Position numbers and translations under genes: made by a program
Assembly: GCF_019400745.1 (NCBI RefSeq)
Contig: NZ_WJIB01000016.1
Location: 62,001-126,000, forward strand
Length of the DNA stretch: 64,000 nt
Direction of reading: 5' to 3'
From: Cohnella sp. CFH 77786
GTDB lineage: Bacteria > Bacillota > Bacilli > Paenibacillales > Paenibacillaceae
Part shown: piece after piece, positions 8,429 through 17,563 of the stretch
How the letters are laid out: every line of letters starts with the position of its first letter
Position numbering within the stretch: the stretch's first letter is position 1
The notes under the pieces: generated by a model
What the model was told of the DNA's origin: nothing
The model's database searches: none
The model's input: only the letters and a program-made list of their open reading frames with translations

Positions 8429-9105
8429 CGTTCATCCGCCCGCTCCTTAAATGAATTAAATATGGTGTCTATTTTTGAAAAACTATCATTCTTGAACACA
8501 ATGACGGTGAACTCAAACGGCATGTAGTCGTTCCTCAAAACGACATTGCGTGATAAACGATAGGCCATTGATAATATTTTCTCCGGACTACTGTGAAACG
8601 TATGATCATGCTTATAATCAACTTTATCCGATAAGAAATCAAAAGCGATTGCTACATTACATAACGAAAATGCTTTCTCCATACATTTTTCAATGAACTG
8701 ATAATTATCTGTTTTTTCGAATTTATGGTTGAACATGCCCGAGGAAATGACATAATCATAAGAGGATTGAAACTCTATTTTCAGAAAATCGCCTAAAATA
8801 AATTGGATGTTGGGTTCATTAAACATCTGATTCCCGAAGTGAATTAGTTCCTCAACTAAATCAACACCCAGATAAGAGTAAGGAAGTCCTTTCTCTTTCA
8901 AAATAAGATTTAAGTCACCGAAACCACATCCTACATCCAAATAAGACTGATGTTCTTGCAAAGGAAAAAAGGAGGTCAACATTTGAAATCGAAGACGCTG
9001 TTTCCCTTTAAACCATCCCAACGTTTTTGGGGAATATCCATATAAACCAAAGCGCTCTTTGTATCTTTCAATCGTCGCTTTAACATCATTCTCTGAAAGT
9101 CCCAT
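8425..9105 (-). CDS. Class I SAM-dependent methyltransferase
   Basis: 226 residues with a Rossmann-type AdoMet fold. Motif I is LDVGCGFGDLN near residue 56, the acidic end of the second strand YLGVDLVEE, and a motif IV-like region SYDYVISSGMFNHKF. An N-terminal helical extension (KATIERYKERFGLYGYSP) precedes the core. The start ATG has GGAGTGG upstream. It ends in an ATGA overlap with the RraA-like gene and begins one base after the amidohydrolase stop. Substrate unknown; an O- or N-methylation of the operon's glycan or its acyl group is plausible from context. Confidence 0.82.
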   Translation of the reverse strand: MGLSENDVKATIERYKERFGLYGYSPKTLGWFKGKQRLRFQMLTSFFPLQEHQSYLDVGCGFGDLNLILKEKGLPYSYLGVDLVEELIHFGNQMFNEPNIQFILGDFLKIEFQSSYDYVISSGMFNHKFEKTDNYQFIEKCMEKAFSLCNVAIAFDFLSDKVDYKHDHTFHSSPEKILSMAYRLSRNVVLRNDYMPFEFTVIVFKNDSFSKIDTIFNSFKERADER

Positions 9106-9106
9106 T

Positions 9107-9901
9107 TTACCACTCCGTTATATATTGCCTTAGATTACGATATGCTATATTTTCCGCCTTAATCCTTTGAAGCCCTTCGGAAAAATGATCGAATCTCCTT
9201 CTTAAGTCTCTTAAAGAAAATTCTGGGCTATCTGATCCAACACAAATTCTCCGATCGAATTTATGGAATGCATATTCAATATCCATATCAATCGAACTTC
9301 TTTCGTACTTGCATAAGGTAAAAGATAGATCCAGAAGAACATTAGTGAATACACGTGCCATTTCGATATACTCCAATAGTTTTACAGCACCCGCATGCAC
9401 CATAATAACCTTGCATTCTTTAACTTTATTTAGCATTGATGATATCTGTTCAATACCATTCCATTCGTTTTGGCCATAGAAGTAAGTGCATATCATGACG
9501 ACTAGGCGAAGACGATTACACTCCTGTATGATATCAACAATTATTGGTTTATCTAACCTCAAACTAGAGAACCTTGGGTGTATCTTGATCCCAATGTAAC
9601 CCATTTCTTTAAGCCTTTTAAGTGAACTGGATATATCTCCGATGCCACTGCTAAACTCATTGAAATAAGCGATTGGAAAAATACGATCTGAGTGTTCAAA
9701 AATAAAACTGGCATACCGCTCAGAATTATACCCCCCTATACCCTCCATCCCTACAGCAAGTGCCCATTGAACATTATAAATCTGCATTTGATCAATTACG
9801 GTTTTAATATGGTTGTTGGTTTCACTCGACTGTTTTAACCAACTTCCATCTATAGTTGGATGTGTAAGACTATCAAATAGAGGAATTCCGTTGTCATTCA
9901 T
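9107..9901 (-). CDS. Amidohydrolase-2 family TIM-barrel protein
   Basis: 264-residue metal-dependent hydrolase or decarboxylase-like TIM barrel (Amidohydro_2 family). Visible elements are FDSLTHPT near the N-terminus, with His13 where the DxHxH metal site normally lies but with Ser-Leu replacing the first histidine; GYIGIKIHPRFSSLRL; VIMVHAGAVKLLEY, a metal-ligand strand; and ICVGSDSPEFSLRDL with the conserved C-terminal aspartate. The incomplete first metal motif suggests a single metal or altered chemistry. It overlaps the ATP-grasp gene by eight bases (9894-9901) and has GGTGG six bases upstream of ATG. Substrate not predictable. Confidence 0.75.
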   Translation of the reverse strand: MNDNGIPLFDSLTHPTIDGSWLKQSSETNNHIKTVIDQMQIYNVQWALAVGMEGIGGYNSERYASFIFEHSDRIFPIAYFNEFSSGIGDISSSLKRLKEMGYIGIKIHPRFSSLRLDKPIIVDIIQECNRLRLVVMICTYFYGQNEWNGIEQISSMLNKVKECKVIMVHAGAVKLLEYIEMARVFTNVLLDLSFTLCKYERSSIDMDIEYAFHKFDRRICVGSDSPEFSLRDLRRRFDHFSEGLQRIKAENIAYRNLRQYITEW

Positions 9902-11090
9902 AATAAACCACCAATTTATTTTTTATCACGGATGCCCGATACTGCAGTTGCTCTTTATCATCGCCTTCAATAATAAAATAGCCTGCCCTTGATCGATCAT
10001 CTTTAGGGTGACGAATCTCGTCCCCTTCTTTAATCGACAAGCCAATATCAATTAGGTACGGTAGCTCCCTGATTTTATTTACTCCGACTATTTTGGATAC
10101 TCGACCCTCTGGTAATACAAAAAACTCCAACAAAGCATTTTTGTTACGCAATAGAGAGTGGTTCATTTTAACCTGTTCTCCAAGTGCCATTCGGATAAGC
10201 ATTCCATTAGTGTCCACACCTGATAATAAGGGTACGATATGCGAAGATATTTTTGTACCTCCGCCTCTTGCTGCAATCTCAATTAAGTAGTAATTATCAT
10301 TAACTACCTTATATTCCGCGTGAGTGATACCAAATGGTAAACCCATCATTTCAACCATTAAATTGTGTTGGGCTTCTAGTTTTGGGTAATTTATATCTGG
10401 TTCTGACCATGTATACAGCAGTTCTCTCGCCACCGTCTTACTTTCATTTAAATGTTTCTTTTTAGAAACCGCTAGAGTGCGGTGCCCTTCATTTGTTTGA
10501 AACCCTTCAACTGTCAATTCAAATCCATCAACGTAGGACTCCGCCAATACTTGTTTTTCTTTAGAATATTGAAGTGTATCGCGAAAAAGGTATGGTATCT
10601 CGTTAAAGGTCGATATCTTATTAACACCACGACTAGATTGATTGTTAGTGGGCTTTAGGATCATCGGCATGCCGATTGTGTTAGCAAAGTCAAGAACTTC
10701 CTCTTCACTCGAGCAGAGTCTATAGTAAGGACAAGGTAGATTTTGGGACCGAATAAACTCCCTCATGAGATACTTATCAGTAAATTGATTAGCAACTGCG
10801 ACACCTATACCGGGTAAACCCAATTCTTCACAAAGATAAGCTACAGTAGGGACAGCAATGTCACTTTGATCTGTTATTATTGCATGAGGTTGGTACTGCT
10901 TTGCCAGCCTTAACTGATTATCTTTATCAAGCACATCTGCTATCGCGGTCAAATCGGCATATTCAAAACCGGGCGATTCTGGATACAAGTTTGTATTTAG
11001 TACCCTTAGCCCCATCTCTTTTGCCTTCTTAATAATGGGAACTTGCCATTCTCCACCGCCAACAATCATGATTCTTTTATCCTTATACAT
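9894..11090 (-). CDS. ATP-grasp carboxylate-amine ligase
   Basis: 398-residue ATP-grasp protein of the carbamoyl-phosphate synthase/D-Ala ligase type. It has an N-terminal preATP-grasp domain (IMIVGGGEWQVPIIKKAKEMG, then AIITDQSDIAVPTVAYLCEELGLP), the lysine-containing ATP loop MPMILKPTNNQSSRGV, and the metal-binding strand YLIEIAARGGGTK. Such enzymes activate a carboxylate as acyl phosphate and join it to an amine. Next to a 4-amino-sugar aminotransferase, an attractive guess is that it forms an amide on the amino sugar or an amino acid. The ATG at 11088-11090 follows AGGGGTG; a TTG one codon earlier is less likely. First of the tightly overlapping enzyme genes. Confidence 0.8.
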   Translation of the reverse strand: MYKDKRIMIVGGGEWQVPIIKKAKEMGLRVLNTNLYPESPGFEYADLTAIADVLDKDNQLRLAKQYQPHAIITDQSDIAVPTVAYLCEELGLPGIGVAVANQFTDKYLMREFIRSQNLPCPYYRLCSSEEEVLDFANTIGMPMILKPTNNQSSRGVNKISTFNEIPYLFRDTLQYSKEKQVLAESYVDGFELTVEGFQTNEGHRTLAVSKKKHLNESKTVARELLYTWSEPDINYPKLEAQHNLMVEMMGLPFGITHAEYKVVNDNYYLIEIAARGGGTKISSHIVPLLSGVDTNGMLIRMALGEQVKMNHSLLRNKNALLEFFVLPEGRVSKIVGVNKIRELPYLIDIGLSIKEGDEIRHPKDDRSRAGYFIIEGDDKEQLQYRASVIKNKLVVYYE

Positions 11091-11103
11091 CAATAGAACA
11101 CCC

Positions 11104-12549
11104 CTATCGCCTCAAAAAACTATGCATCTTGTGCATTAAATGCATACCATAGTTTTGTTCTGCTTGAAGTTCAGCCCACGCTGAATCGAAGTCTTCACAG
11201 GCCGAAGGAGACTCTCTAACCATTAAACCGACTTCATGTCTTTGGGGAAGGAGCAGGATAGCTTCATCCATTTTCGAACGCCAGTCCAATCCAACATGTT
11301 GTTCGCTCACATGCCGTTTTTGAATTTCGCCTCGCTCTTGTCTCAGTACAGGGTTTATTATGAACTTTTCAAGAATCTCTATATATTGAATAATGGTTTC
11401 AGGGTGATCTTCCATACCATCATATCGATTCAATGATAGAATGGGGTTTAAAGGTTTAGGACCGAGTACTATCGGAATTCCGTAAAGACAAGCATCTAGA
11501 GAGGCAGTAAATGAACCGAAAGGAAAACTTTCTAAGTATAAGTCAGCCGATCCATAGTAATCTGTAAGATCGTTTTGCCTTCCTACAAGTATCATCTTTC
11601 CATTCGAACTTGTTATTGCTTCTCGCCATAGCACATCGTTTACATCCGGCCCGACTGCAATTAAATAAGTATTCGAATAGCGATTGAGAACATCAGCTAA
11701 AACATTTGGAAAGTGGTAATGTTTATAGGGTGTAAACTTATAAGGATCTCCGATCGTTAACATGACGGTGGATAGTTCCGGTAAACCCAGTCTTCTTTTA
11801 CATTCTAATTTGTTTGGTACGGTTTTAGCTTGAAGCGGCATAGGGATCATGGCTGCATTTCGAATATGCCTTCTATATAACGAATCCGTATACTCAGGGA
11901 GCCTGCCATCAATAACTAGATCAGTAATCGAAGATCCAATCCAAAAATTCTGAGCCGCATGATTACAACAAATTACAGGAGGCCCGCCAGATTCCCCATA
12001 GGCTACAGAAGGCACAGGGTCATCCGGATGAGCGTGAAGAACAACAATATCTGCCCAATTGTCGCTTATCTCTTTAAGTGCAATTGCTTTTTCAAATTTA
12101 CTCATTTTGCTTGGAAACTCAATGTAGTCCCCTCCCGTACCTCTAGCTGCATGAATTAACCAATCAGGGAGATGATTTGCTTCCTGATCAATTAGCACAA
12201 TTGAATGTCTCTCATCTTCTTTGCAATGTAACATCCATCTTTCGGCTAATCTTGTATGTCCACCGGTTTTATAAGCACTAGTTAATACATGCAGCCAGTG
12301 AACACCATCGGTATTCTTGTGCTTTAGATTCCATTGAAATGCATTCTTTCTTTTATGAATATTGGCACCTATAGAAACCAGAGATGACTCCAATTCAATG
12401 CTCGTAAAAAAACCGGGATGGCAGTGCCATCCCGAAGCTCCTGTTAACCAAGCCCACTCCAAAGCGGTATCTATCTTGTTTTCATTTAAATACAATTGAA
12501 AACGTCGAAGAAACCGTTCAAATCTATAATGGTTATTTTGAATTACCAT
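11104..12549 (-). CDS. GT-B fold glycosyltransferase (GT4-like)
   Basis: 481-residue protein with the layout of a two-Rossmann-domain glycosyltransferase. The N-terminal half contains HVLTSAYKTGGHTRLAERWM (a GGH-type opening) and DIVVLHAHPDDP. The C-terminal half contains VMLTIGDPYKFTPYKHYHF, ILVGRQNDLTDYYGSADLYLESFPFGSFTASLDACLYGIPIV, the usual nucleotide-sugar-binding region with SFTASLDA in place of the E-x7-E motif. It resembles glycosyltransferases that modify proteins or small glycans more than lipid-linked enzymes, as no membrane segment is seen. The ATG at 12547-12549 has GAGGGG upstream; an in-frame GTG/ATG cluster 18 bases earlier has none. Acceptor inferred, not shown. Confidence 0.75.
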   Translation of the reverse strand: MVIQNNHYRFERFLRRFQLYLNENKIDTALEWAWLTGASGWHCHPGFFTSIELESSLVSIGANIHKRKNAFQWNLKHKNTDGVHWLHVLTSAYKTGGHTRLAERWMLHCKEDERHSIVLIDQEANHLPDWLIHAARGTGGDYIEFPSKMSKFEKAIALKEISDNWADIVVLHAHPDDPVPSVAYGESGGPPVICCNHAAQNFWIGSSITDLVIDGRLPEYTDSLYRRHIRNAAMIPMPLQAKTVPNKLECKRRLGLPELSTVMLTIGDPYKFTPYKHYHFPNVLADVLNRYSNTYLIAVGPDVNDVLWREAITSSNGKMILVGRQNDLTDYYGSADLYLESFPFGSFTASLDACLYGIPIVLGPKPLNPILSLNRYDGMEDHPETIIQYIEILEKFIINPVLRQERGEIQKRHVSEQHVGLDWRSKMDEAILLLPQRHEVGLMVRESPSACEDFDSAWAELQAEQNYGMHLMHKMHSFLRR

Positions 12550-12568
12550 TCCAAAACCCCTCACCATT

Positions 12569-13351
12569 TCAATTAAAACGTAGTAATTCTTGTCTCATTA
12601 ACGCCAATTCGTATTCAAGAAATATGCGATCATCCTGTGTATCGTCAATTCTTTGAGGAAGGTTATTCAAAAAACGGTTATAATTTTGTATAATCGCTTT
12701 TTTGTAATGTTTTAGAAATAATACTCGATTTTGATCAAAACCGTTCATAATATTCACTACACCACAATCGTGAACAAACCACGGCGATTGGCACTTTGGT
12801 ACAACCACCAAGTATCCTTCAGCAATAAACTCCATTGATTGAGAAAGATCGTAGTAATGCCAACCGTTTAGAATATCATCTCTCCACTTAACGTCATACT
12901 GCGTAATCATAACTAGTCCATCTACACCTGCTACTTCAATCATTAAATCTTCCGGTTGTTTAAATGCTAGGAGTCCCATTGATCCAGTATGAGAATCAAA
13001 TACCCTTCCGAATATCTCCTTACTTTCCCACCATACTCCGTTTTCAGGAATATATCTTGCTCCTACTGCGCCAATAAGTCCAACTTGGGGGCAGGAAAAA
13101 ATATTCAGAATATCGTGAATAAACATTTTGTTAACGATAAGGACATCTTGATGGATATATACTTTGTATTTTGCATTAGAAGATGCCATCGCTTTATTGT
13201 AACCTTCAAAAATACTTGCGGCATTTCTTATAGCTATAGTGTCTATTTGATATCCTTCTGGAATATCTAAAGCACCTATATAGTATAAACACTCCTCATA
13301 CTGCAATTCGTCATTAACACAAGTTATAAAACAAATCTTTCGGTCATTCAC
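12569..13351 (-). CDS. StrF-like GT2 glycosyltransferase
   Basis: 260-residue GT-A type protein of the streptomycin-StrF-like group (Glyco_tranf_2_5). KICFITCVNDELQYEECLYYI opens the domain, KYKVYIHQDVLIVNKMFIHDIL carries an HQD in the DxD position, and GVDGLVMITQYDVKWRDDIL, YYDLSQSMEFIAEGYLVVVP and PWFVHDCGVV complete the family pattern. It is the first gene of the AT-rich operon. The start is GTG at 13349-13351 with GAAGGTG upstream. Relatives occur in flagellin and surface glycan clusters of Gram-positive bacteria. Sugar and acceptor unknown. Confidence 0.78.
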   Translation of the reverse strand: MNDRKICFITCVNDELQYEECLYYIGALDIPEGYQIDTIAIRNAASIFEGYNKAMASSNAKYKVYIHQDVLIVNKMFIHDILNIFSCPQVGLIGAVGARYIPENGVWWESKEIFGRVFDSHTGSMGLLAFKQPEDLMIEVAGVDGLVMITQYDVKWRDDILNGWHYYDLSQSMEFIAEGYLVVVPKCQSPWFVHDCGVVNIMNGFDQNRVLFLKHYKKAIIQNYNRFLNNLPQRIDDTQDDRIFLEYELALMRQELLRFN

Positions 13352-13383
13352 ATCAGCACCTTCAATCCCAAGCCTTTACTTTT

Positions 13384-13563
13384 TTATCCGATCTCTCTGA
13401 CATCCCTTTTTAATTCATCTATATCTGAGTCAAGTTTACCCACATGTTTCAGTTGCCTTACTTTCCAATGCGATAATATCATATAACATAGAATGTACTC
13501 ATTATAACAGCGGCCTAATGATGCTCTTCCATACCTGGAGAAAGCTGTATCTAGGAAGACACT
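13384..13563 (-). pseudogene. Possible C-terminal gene remnant
   Basis: An open frame of 59 codons ending at the TAA at 13384-13386 has no usable start except an ATG 33 codons before the stop. It reads like protein: FSRYGRASLGRCYNEYIL, then SHWKVRQLKHVGKLDSDIDE and a charged heptad tail. It lacks a ribosome binding site and lies between the AT-rich operon and the 721-residue glycosyltransferase. It may be the tail of a glycan gene lost by deletion, or chance; I cannot name a family. Confidence 0.35.
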
Positions 13564-13574
13564 CTATATCCGCT

Positions 13575-15740
13575 CTATAAACGAACCGTCGCTATTTCTG
13601 AGTTGTAAAAATTGTCCCTGTTCTGTCCTGCCATTAATTTTTGAAGTAATCCCTCAGCCTCTTCATCCCTTCCCGCAATTTTTTCAAGATACATCCGTGC
13701 GCTGTCGTACTCTCCGAGTTCGTTCAAAATAAGAGCCAATTGGAATAAAGCAAAGGAGTTGGAAGGCTCAATCCTAAGCGCTTCGCCCATCAATTCTATC
13801 ACGGGATCATAAATCCCTCTCTGAAAGCATTCCGTAGCCACAATGGTTAATACTCTTGCTTTTTCAACAACTCCCGCTAATACTTGCTTGCTTATATCTT
13901 CGACGCTGTATTTACGGTTCCGCAACAATTCCGTCAATTCTTCTAAACTTTCATCCTTGAATAAATCATGCTCTATTCGCCTTAGAGTAAAGCGCAGTCG
14001 CATATCGCTTTGTTTACTCTCGGTAAGCTCCTGTCTAATGTTTTGCATCCATCCAAGCACCTGTTCGCTTTTTTCGGGAAGCAGCCCGAACCATTCCAGC
14101 GCTAACTCCAGATATCCCTGCATGTACATCGTCAATCCAAGGTTGAACATCGTTTGCGGGTTATCGGGATCCCTCTCGAAAAGATGCTGAAGGTATTGTT
14201 GAGCTAATGGGTATTCGTTATGCTCCAGCATCTGGACGGCAAGATAGTTGAGCAACTCCACGGGTTCGCCATAGCCAGCCTGATCGATTAAATTAACAAC
14301 ATCTGCAGGATCCTTATTTGATAATTCTTTGATACTTGCCTGAACGTCTTTTTGGGACAAAATATTGTTGATCACGGTCTTGATCCCTGAGCCTTTCTCC
14401 TCCCTGACAGCAGCCACCAAAAATTCCGCGGCCTCATACTGTAATGTCGTTTGCACTCCTGCGGCTCCTGCAAGCTTTCGAATAAAATCCCTATCGTCGG
14501 AACTCACGGAAGTCGTTAATGCAGTCAAGCTTACTTTCGTAAATCCAACGTTCGAAAACATATGCTGCGTCTCAGAAACGGTTAATCCATCATTTGCTCG
14601 TGCCGGCGACAATCCTAGCAGGAAAGGTTTCACTCGGCCATAATACAAGGAATTCGGAATGGCTGCGACCAATTGACCTCCTTCTTTCAGCAAACCGTTC
14701 AGCAATGATAAATGATGTTCCGGGTGCTTCCATTGCGAATAGGGTTCTGAAACGATCACCCGATCATACGTACTCAACGGAAGCGTCTGTATGATTTCAT
14801 CGGTTTCGCCGACGTAGACTTCCCCCAAGATGGCGGCAACCTTGGCGGCCGCTTCATTCAATTCGATTCCGAACAACTCCGCATTCGGATAACGGTTGCG
14901 TATCTGTAACAAGTTTCCACCGCACCCGCAGCCGATTTCAAGAACCCGAAACCGGGAATCGGAAGGTTCTTGAATCGCTCCGCATAGGTCCGTTCGGAAT
15001 TGATTCCCTTTATCCGGGTCGAATCCCCACTTGTCTTGAAAATTCCGGTTATTATCTTTCATCAGTTGAACATACTGCGGCGGAGCATCTTTAAACGACA
15101 CGCTGCCGTAATGGTGGATAAACGTATCCTTGCATAGCAACAACTTGTACCCCGCCAGCCGAATCCGGAGCGACAGATCGTCATCTTCGTAATTGCCGGG
15201 GGTGAAGCGTTCATCCAGAAGCCCGATCTGATCCAGAATCGGCTTCTTGATGAGCATGCAGTAGCCGATCAGCTTCAGTCTTTCTTCCCAAGCCGATGGA
15301 TTGGGCTGGCCGTTATGCTGTTCGGCAAAAGCGTGCATCTCTGCCAAACTTGTGTAGCTTACGGGTATCGCTTGTCCATAGGAACAGCTGTTGGTGATGG
15401 ACCCTACCGCTCCGACCCCGTCGCTGCTGTACAACGCCGCGATCAAATTCGACAACCAATTCCGCGTTACGATCGTATCGTTATTCAGCAACAGAATGTT
15501 GTTGCCCGTCGAAATTTCGATCCCTTGATTGCAGGCTTTCGGAAAGCCAAGATTTTCATCGTTGAATACGATGCGGAGATCCGGCTGATCCCGCAACCAC
15601 GCTTTGGTGTCGTCCGTGGAGTTATTGTCGACCACGATGATTTCGTAGCTTCCAGGTTCCGTATACTCACGAATGCTCTCGATGCATTGTCGGGTATAAT
15701 CCAATTTATTGAAAGTTGCGATCACGATGCTGGTTAACAC
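13575..15740 (-). CDS. Three-part glycosyltransferase-methyltransferase-TPR protein
   Basis: 721-residue fusion. Residues about 1-240 are a GT2 glycosyltransferase (TSIVIATFNKLDYTRQCIES, VVDNNSTDDT, LLLNNDTIVTRNWL with NND as the metal motif, and an EDDDLSLRIRLAGYKL acceptor region). About 265-440 is a SAM methyltransferase-like domain (VLEIGCGCGGNLLQI, LFGIELNEAAAK). About 500-710 are helical TPR-like repeats (YPLAQQYLQHLFERDPDNPQ, NSFALFQLALILNELGEYDS). The GTG at 15738-15740 has GGGGGAG six bases upstream; earlier in-frame ATGs run into the divergent gene and are rejected. It is transcribed away from the next glycosyltransferase across a 118-base intergenic region in which no convincing promoter was found. 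Probable flagellin-modifying enzyme by location. Confidence 0.82.
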   Translation of the reverse strand: MLTSIVIATFNKLDYTRQCIESIREYTEPGSYEIIVVDNNSTDDTKAWLRDQPDLRIVFNDENLGFPKACNQGIEISTGNNILLLNNDTIVTRNWLSNLIAALYSSDGVGAVGSITNSCSYGQAIPVSYTSLAEMHAFAEQHNGQPNPSAWEERLKLIGYCMLIKKPILDQIGLLDERFTPGNYEDDDLSLRIRLAGYKLLLCKDTFIHHYGSVSFKDAPPQYVQLMKDNNRNFQDKWGFDPDKGNQFRTDLCGAIQEPSDSRFRVLEIGCGCGGNLLQIRNRYPNAELFGIELNEAAAKVAAILGEVYVGETDEIIQTLPLSTYDRVIVSEPYSQWKHPEHHLSLLNGLLKEGGQLVAAIPNSLYYGRVKPFLLGLSPARANDGLTVSETQHMFSNVGFTKVSLTALTTSVSSDDRDFIRKLAGAAGVQTTLQYEAAEFLVAAVREEKGSGIKTVINNILSQKDVQASIKELSNKDPADVVNLIDQAGYGEPVELLNYLAVQMLEHNEYPLAQQYLQHLFERDPDNPQTMFNLGLTMYMQGYLELALEWFGLLPEKSEQVLGWMQNIRQELTESKQSDMRLRFTLRRIEHDLFKDESLEELTELLRNRKYSVEDISKQVLAGVVEKARVLTIVATECFQRGIYDPVIELMGEALRIEPSNSFALFQLALILNELGEYDSARMYLEKIAGRDEEAEGLLQKLMAGQNRDNFYNSEIATVRL

Positions 15741-15858
15741 GGGATCTCCCCCATATTCCGGTCCGGTATATTCTGTTATACTACTTATAACATTTATCGA
15801 CACGAAACGAGCATAAGTGTAGCTAATTCGCATGGAAATATATGAATAAGGGGACCAT

Positions 15859-17553
15859 ATGCAACCTTTTCTCGGTTTGTGCATGATCGTCCGTAACGAA
15901 GGAGAAATTCTGGAGCGATGCTTGTCTAGCGTAGCTCCCTTCGTGGACGAAATCGTCATCGTAGATACCGGTTCTACGGACGATACGAAGGCTGTTGCCT
16001 CCCGCTTCACCCCTCAAGTCTATGATCATATGTGGTCGAATGACTTCGCTGAGGCTCGGAACGCGGCGATTGCCCGTTCCGCCGCTGTTTGGATCCTCAT
16101 GCTCGATGCCGACGAATATCTCGATGTGGAGAATCTGGAGGAGTTGAAACGGTTCCTGCGGGCTCAGGACAATTCCTCTCCCACCGGCGTCATTGTTCCG
16201 ATCTACAATTTCGTAGGAACGGAGGGGTCTGGCAAAATCTCCGAGTCCACAGCGATGCGCATCTTCACCCGTGATCCGGACCTCCGTTTCGTAAGGCCGA
16301 TACACGAGCAGCTGATTTCCACCACGGGGCAACTGAAGCAACTCGACTATTCGCTGCCGATTTATCACACCGGTTATACGACCGAAACGATCAACGCCAA
16401 ACGGAAGAACGAGCGGAACCAAGCGATATTAAACCAGTTGCGCTCCCGGGGTGACTTCTCTCCCTACGACTCTTTCCTGCTGGGAAACGAACACTTCTCC
16501 CAGGACCGTTACGCCGAGGCTATCCGTTGTTACGAGGAAGCCAACCAACCCTCACAGCGGGATAAGAGCTGGCTCCCCTTGTGCATAGCAAACGCGGTTC
16601 AATGCCTGATCAAGCTTAAACGGTATGCCGAAGCCTATGAAACCATTGCACAAGCAATTGTCCGCTGGCCTCAGGCTTGCGATTACTACTGGCTCAAAGG
16701 CTATCTTCTCGCCCAGCTGGGCTACGACGAGCAGGCCATCCGAGAGCTGCAGCTCTGCCTGCGCGTAGCTGGGCAGACTGTTGACCGCCAAAGCTGGCTG
16801 ATCAGCCCGAATCACGGCAGCACACTCCCCTTGCAGCAACTTGCGGTACTGCATCTTCGGCGCTTTGATGTTACACAAGCCGTTGCCTGCCTGACCAAAT
16901 TGGCTTTCGCCAATCCCAATCATCAGGCGGTACTGGTACATCTGCTGAAGCTTATCCGTTCGGAACCGATTGAGCGCATCTCATCTTTGTTGCGGACGAT
17001 TTACCCGAATCCGGAATCACATCAAACCGAGATGATTGCGACCGCCTGCTTCCAAGCCGGTCTAGTCGAACTGGGCCGGACCTTCGGCGGAATCGATTCC
17101 GTCCTTGCCGAAGGAGTGCCTTCGGACGACGACCCTCGTCAAACATCGGAAATATGCATGCGAATGTTCCGAGCCGGACGCTACGAGGAATTCGATCGCA
17201 TGATACAGCTTAACGAGCATCATTCCATGACGCTCGCACAACTTTTGGGAGACGCCTTTTTCGAAGAGCAGCAATTCGAGCTTGCATTGGATTACTACTC
17301 CTTACTCCTGCGGACAGACGAACTGAGCGGGAAAGGCTACGAGAATCTTGCCCGGCTGTATTTTGCCCAGAACGAGATTGAAGAAGGACGGGAATTCTTA
17401 AAACGCGCGATCGAACTGCTCCCGGACCGAATTGAGTTATACACGTTATTCTTTGAGCACACCGAAGTTCCGAATCCGGAAACGGCCCGGCTCGTCCGGG
17501 AACTTACGGGGAGATTCCCGGGTTTGCGCCATTTCCCGTTGTTGCCCATCTAA
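15859..17553 (+). CDS. GT2 glycosyltransferase with TPR tail (copy 1)
   Basis: 564 residues. The N-terminal GT2 domain (about 1-235) contains LGLCMIVRNEGEILERCL, VDTGSTDDTKAV, ILMLDADEYLDVENL with the catalytic-metal DAD, and RFVRPIHEQL. The remainder is TPR-like: YAEAIRCYEEANQ, YAEAYETIAQAIVRWP, FELALDYYSLLLRTDELSGKG and FLKRAIELLPDR. The ATG follows AAGGGGACC. It is the first of two plus-strand genes, ten bases before a close paralogue. The MIVRNE...GSTD...LDADE series with TPRs is common in Paenibacillaceae flagellar regions, so a role in flagellin O-glycosylation is inferred from architecture and location. Confidence 0.85.
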   Translation: MQPFLGLCMIVRNEGEILERCLSSVAPFVDEIVIVDTGSTDDTKAVASRFTPQVYDHMWSNDFAEARNAAIARSAAVWILMLDADEYLDVENLEELKRFLRAQDNSSPTGVIVPIYNFVGTEGSGKISESTAMRIFTRDPDLRFVRPIHEQLISTTGQLKQLDYSLPIYHTGYTTETINAKRKNERNQAILNQLRSRGDFSPYDSFLLGNEHFSQDRYAEAIRCYEEANQPSQRDKSWLPLCIANAVQCLIKLKRYAEAYETIAQAIVRWPQACDYYWLKGYLLAQLGYDEQAIRELQLCLRVAGQTVDRQSWLISPNHGSTLPLQQLAVLHLRRFDVTQAVACLTKLAFANPNHQAVLVHLLKLIRSEPIERISSLLRTIYPNPESHQTEMIATACFQAGLVELGRTFGGIDSVLAEGVPSDDDPRQTSEICMRMFRAGRYEEFDRMIQLNEHHSMTLAQLLGDAFFEEQQFELALDYYSLLLRTDELSGKGYENLARLYFAQNEIEEGREFLKRAIELLPDRIELYTLFFEHTEVPNPETARLVRELTGRFPGLRHFPLLPI

Positions 17554-17563
17554 AGGAGGATAT

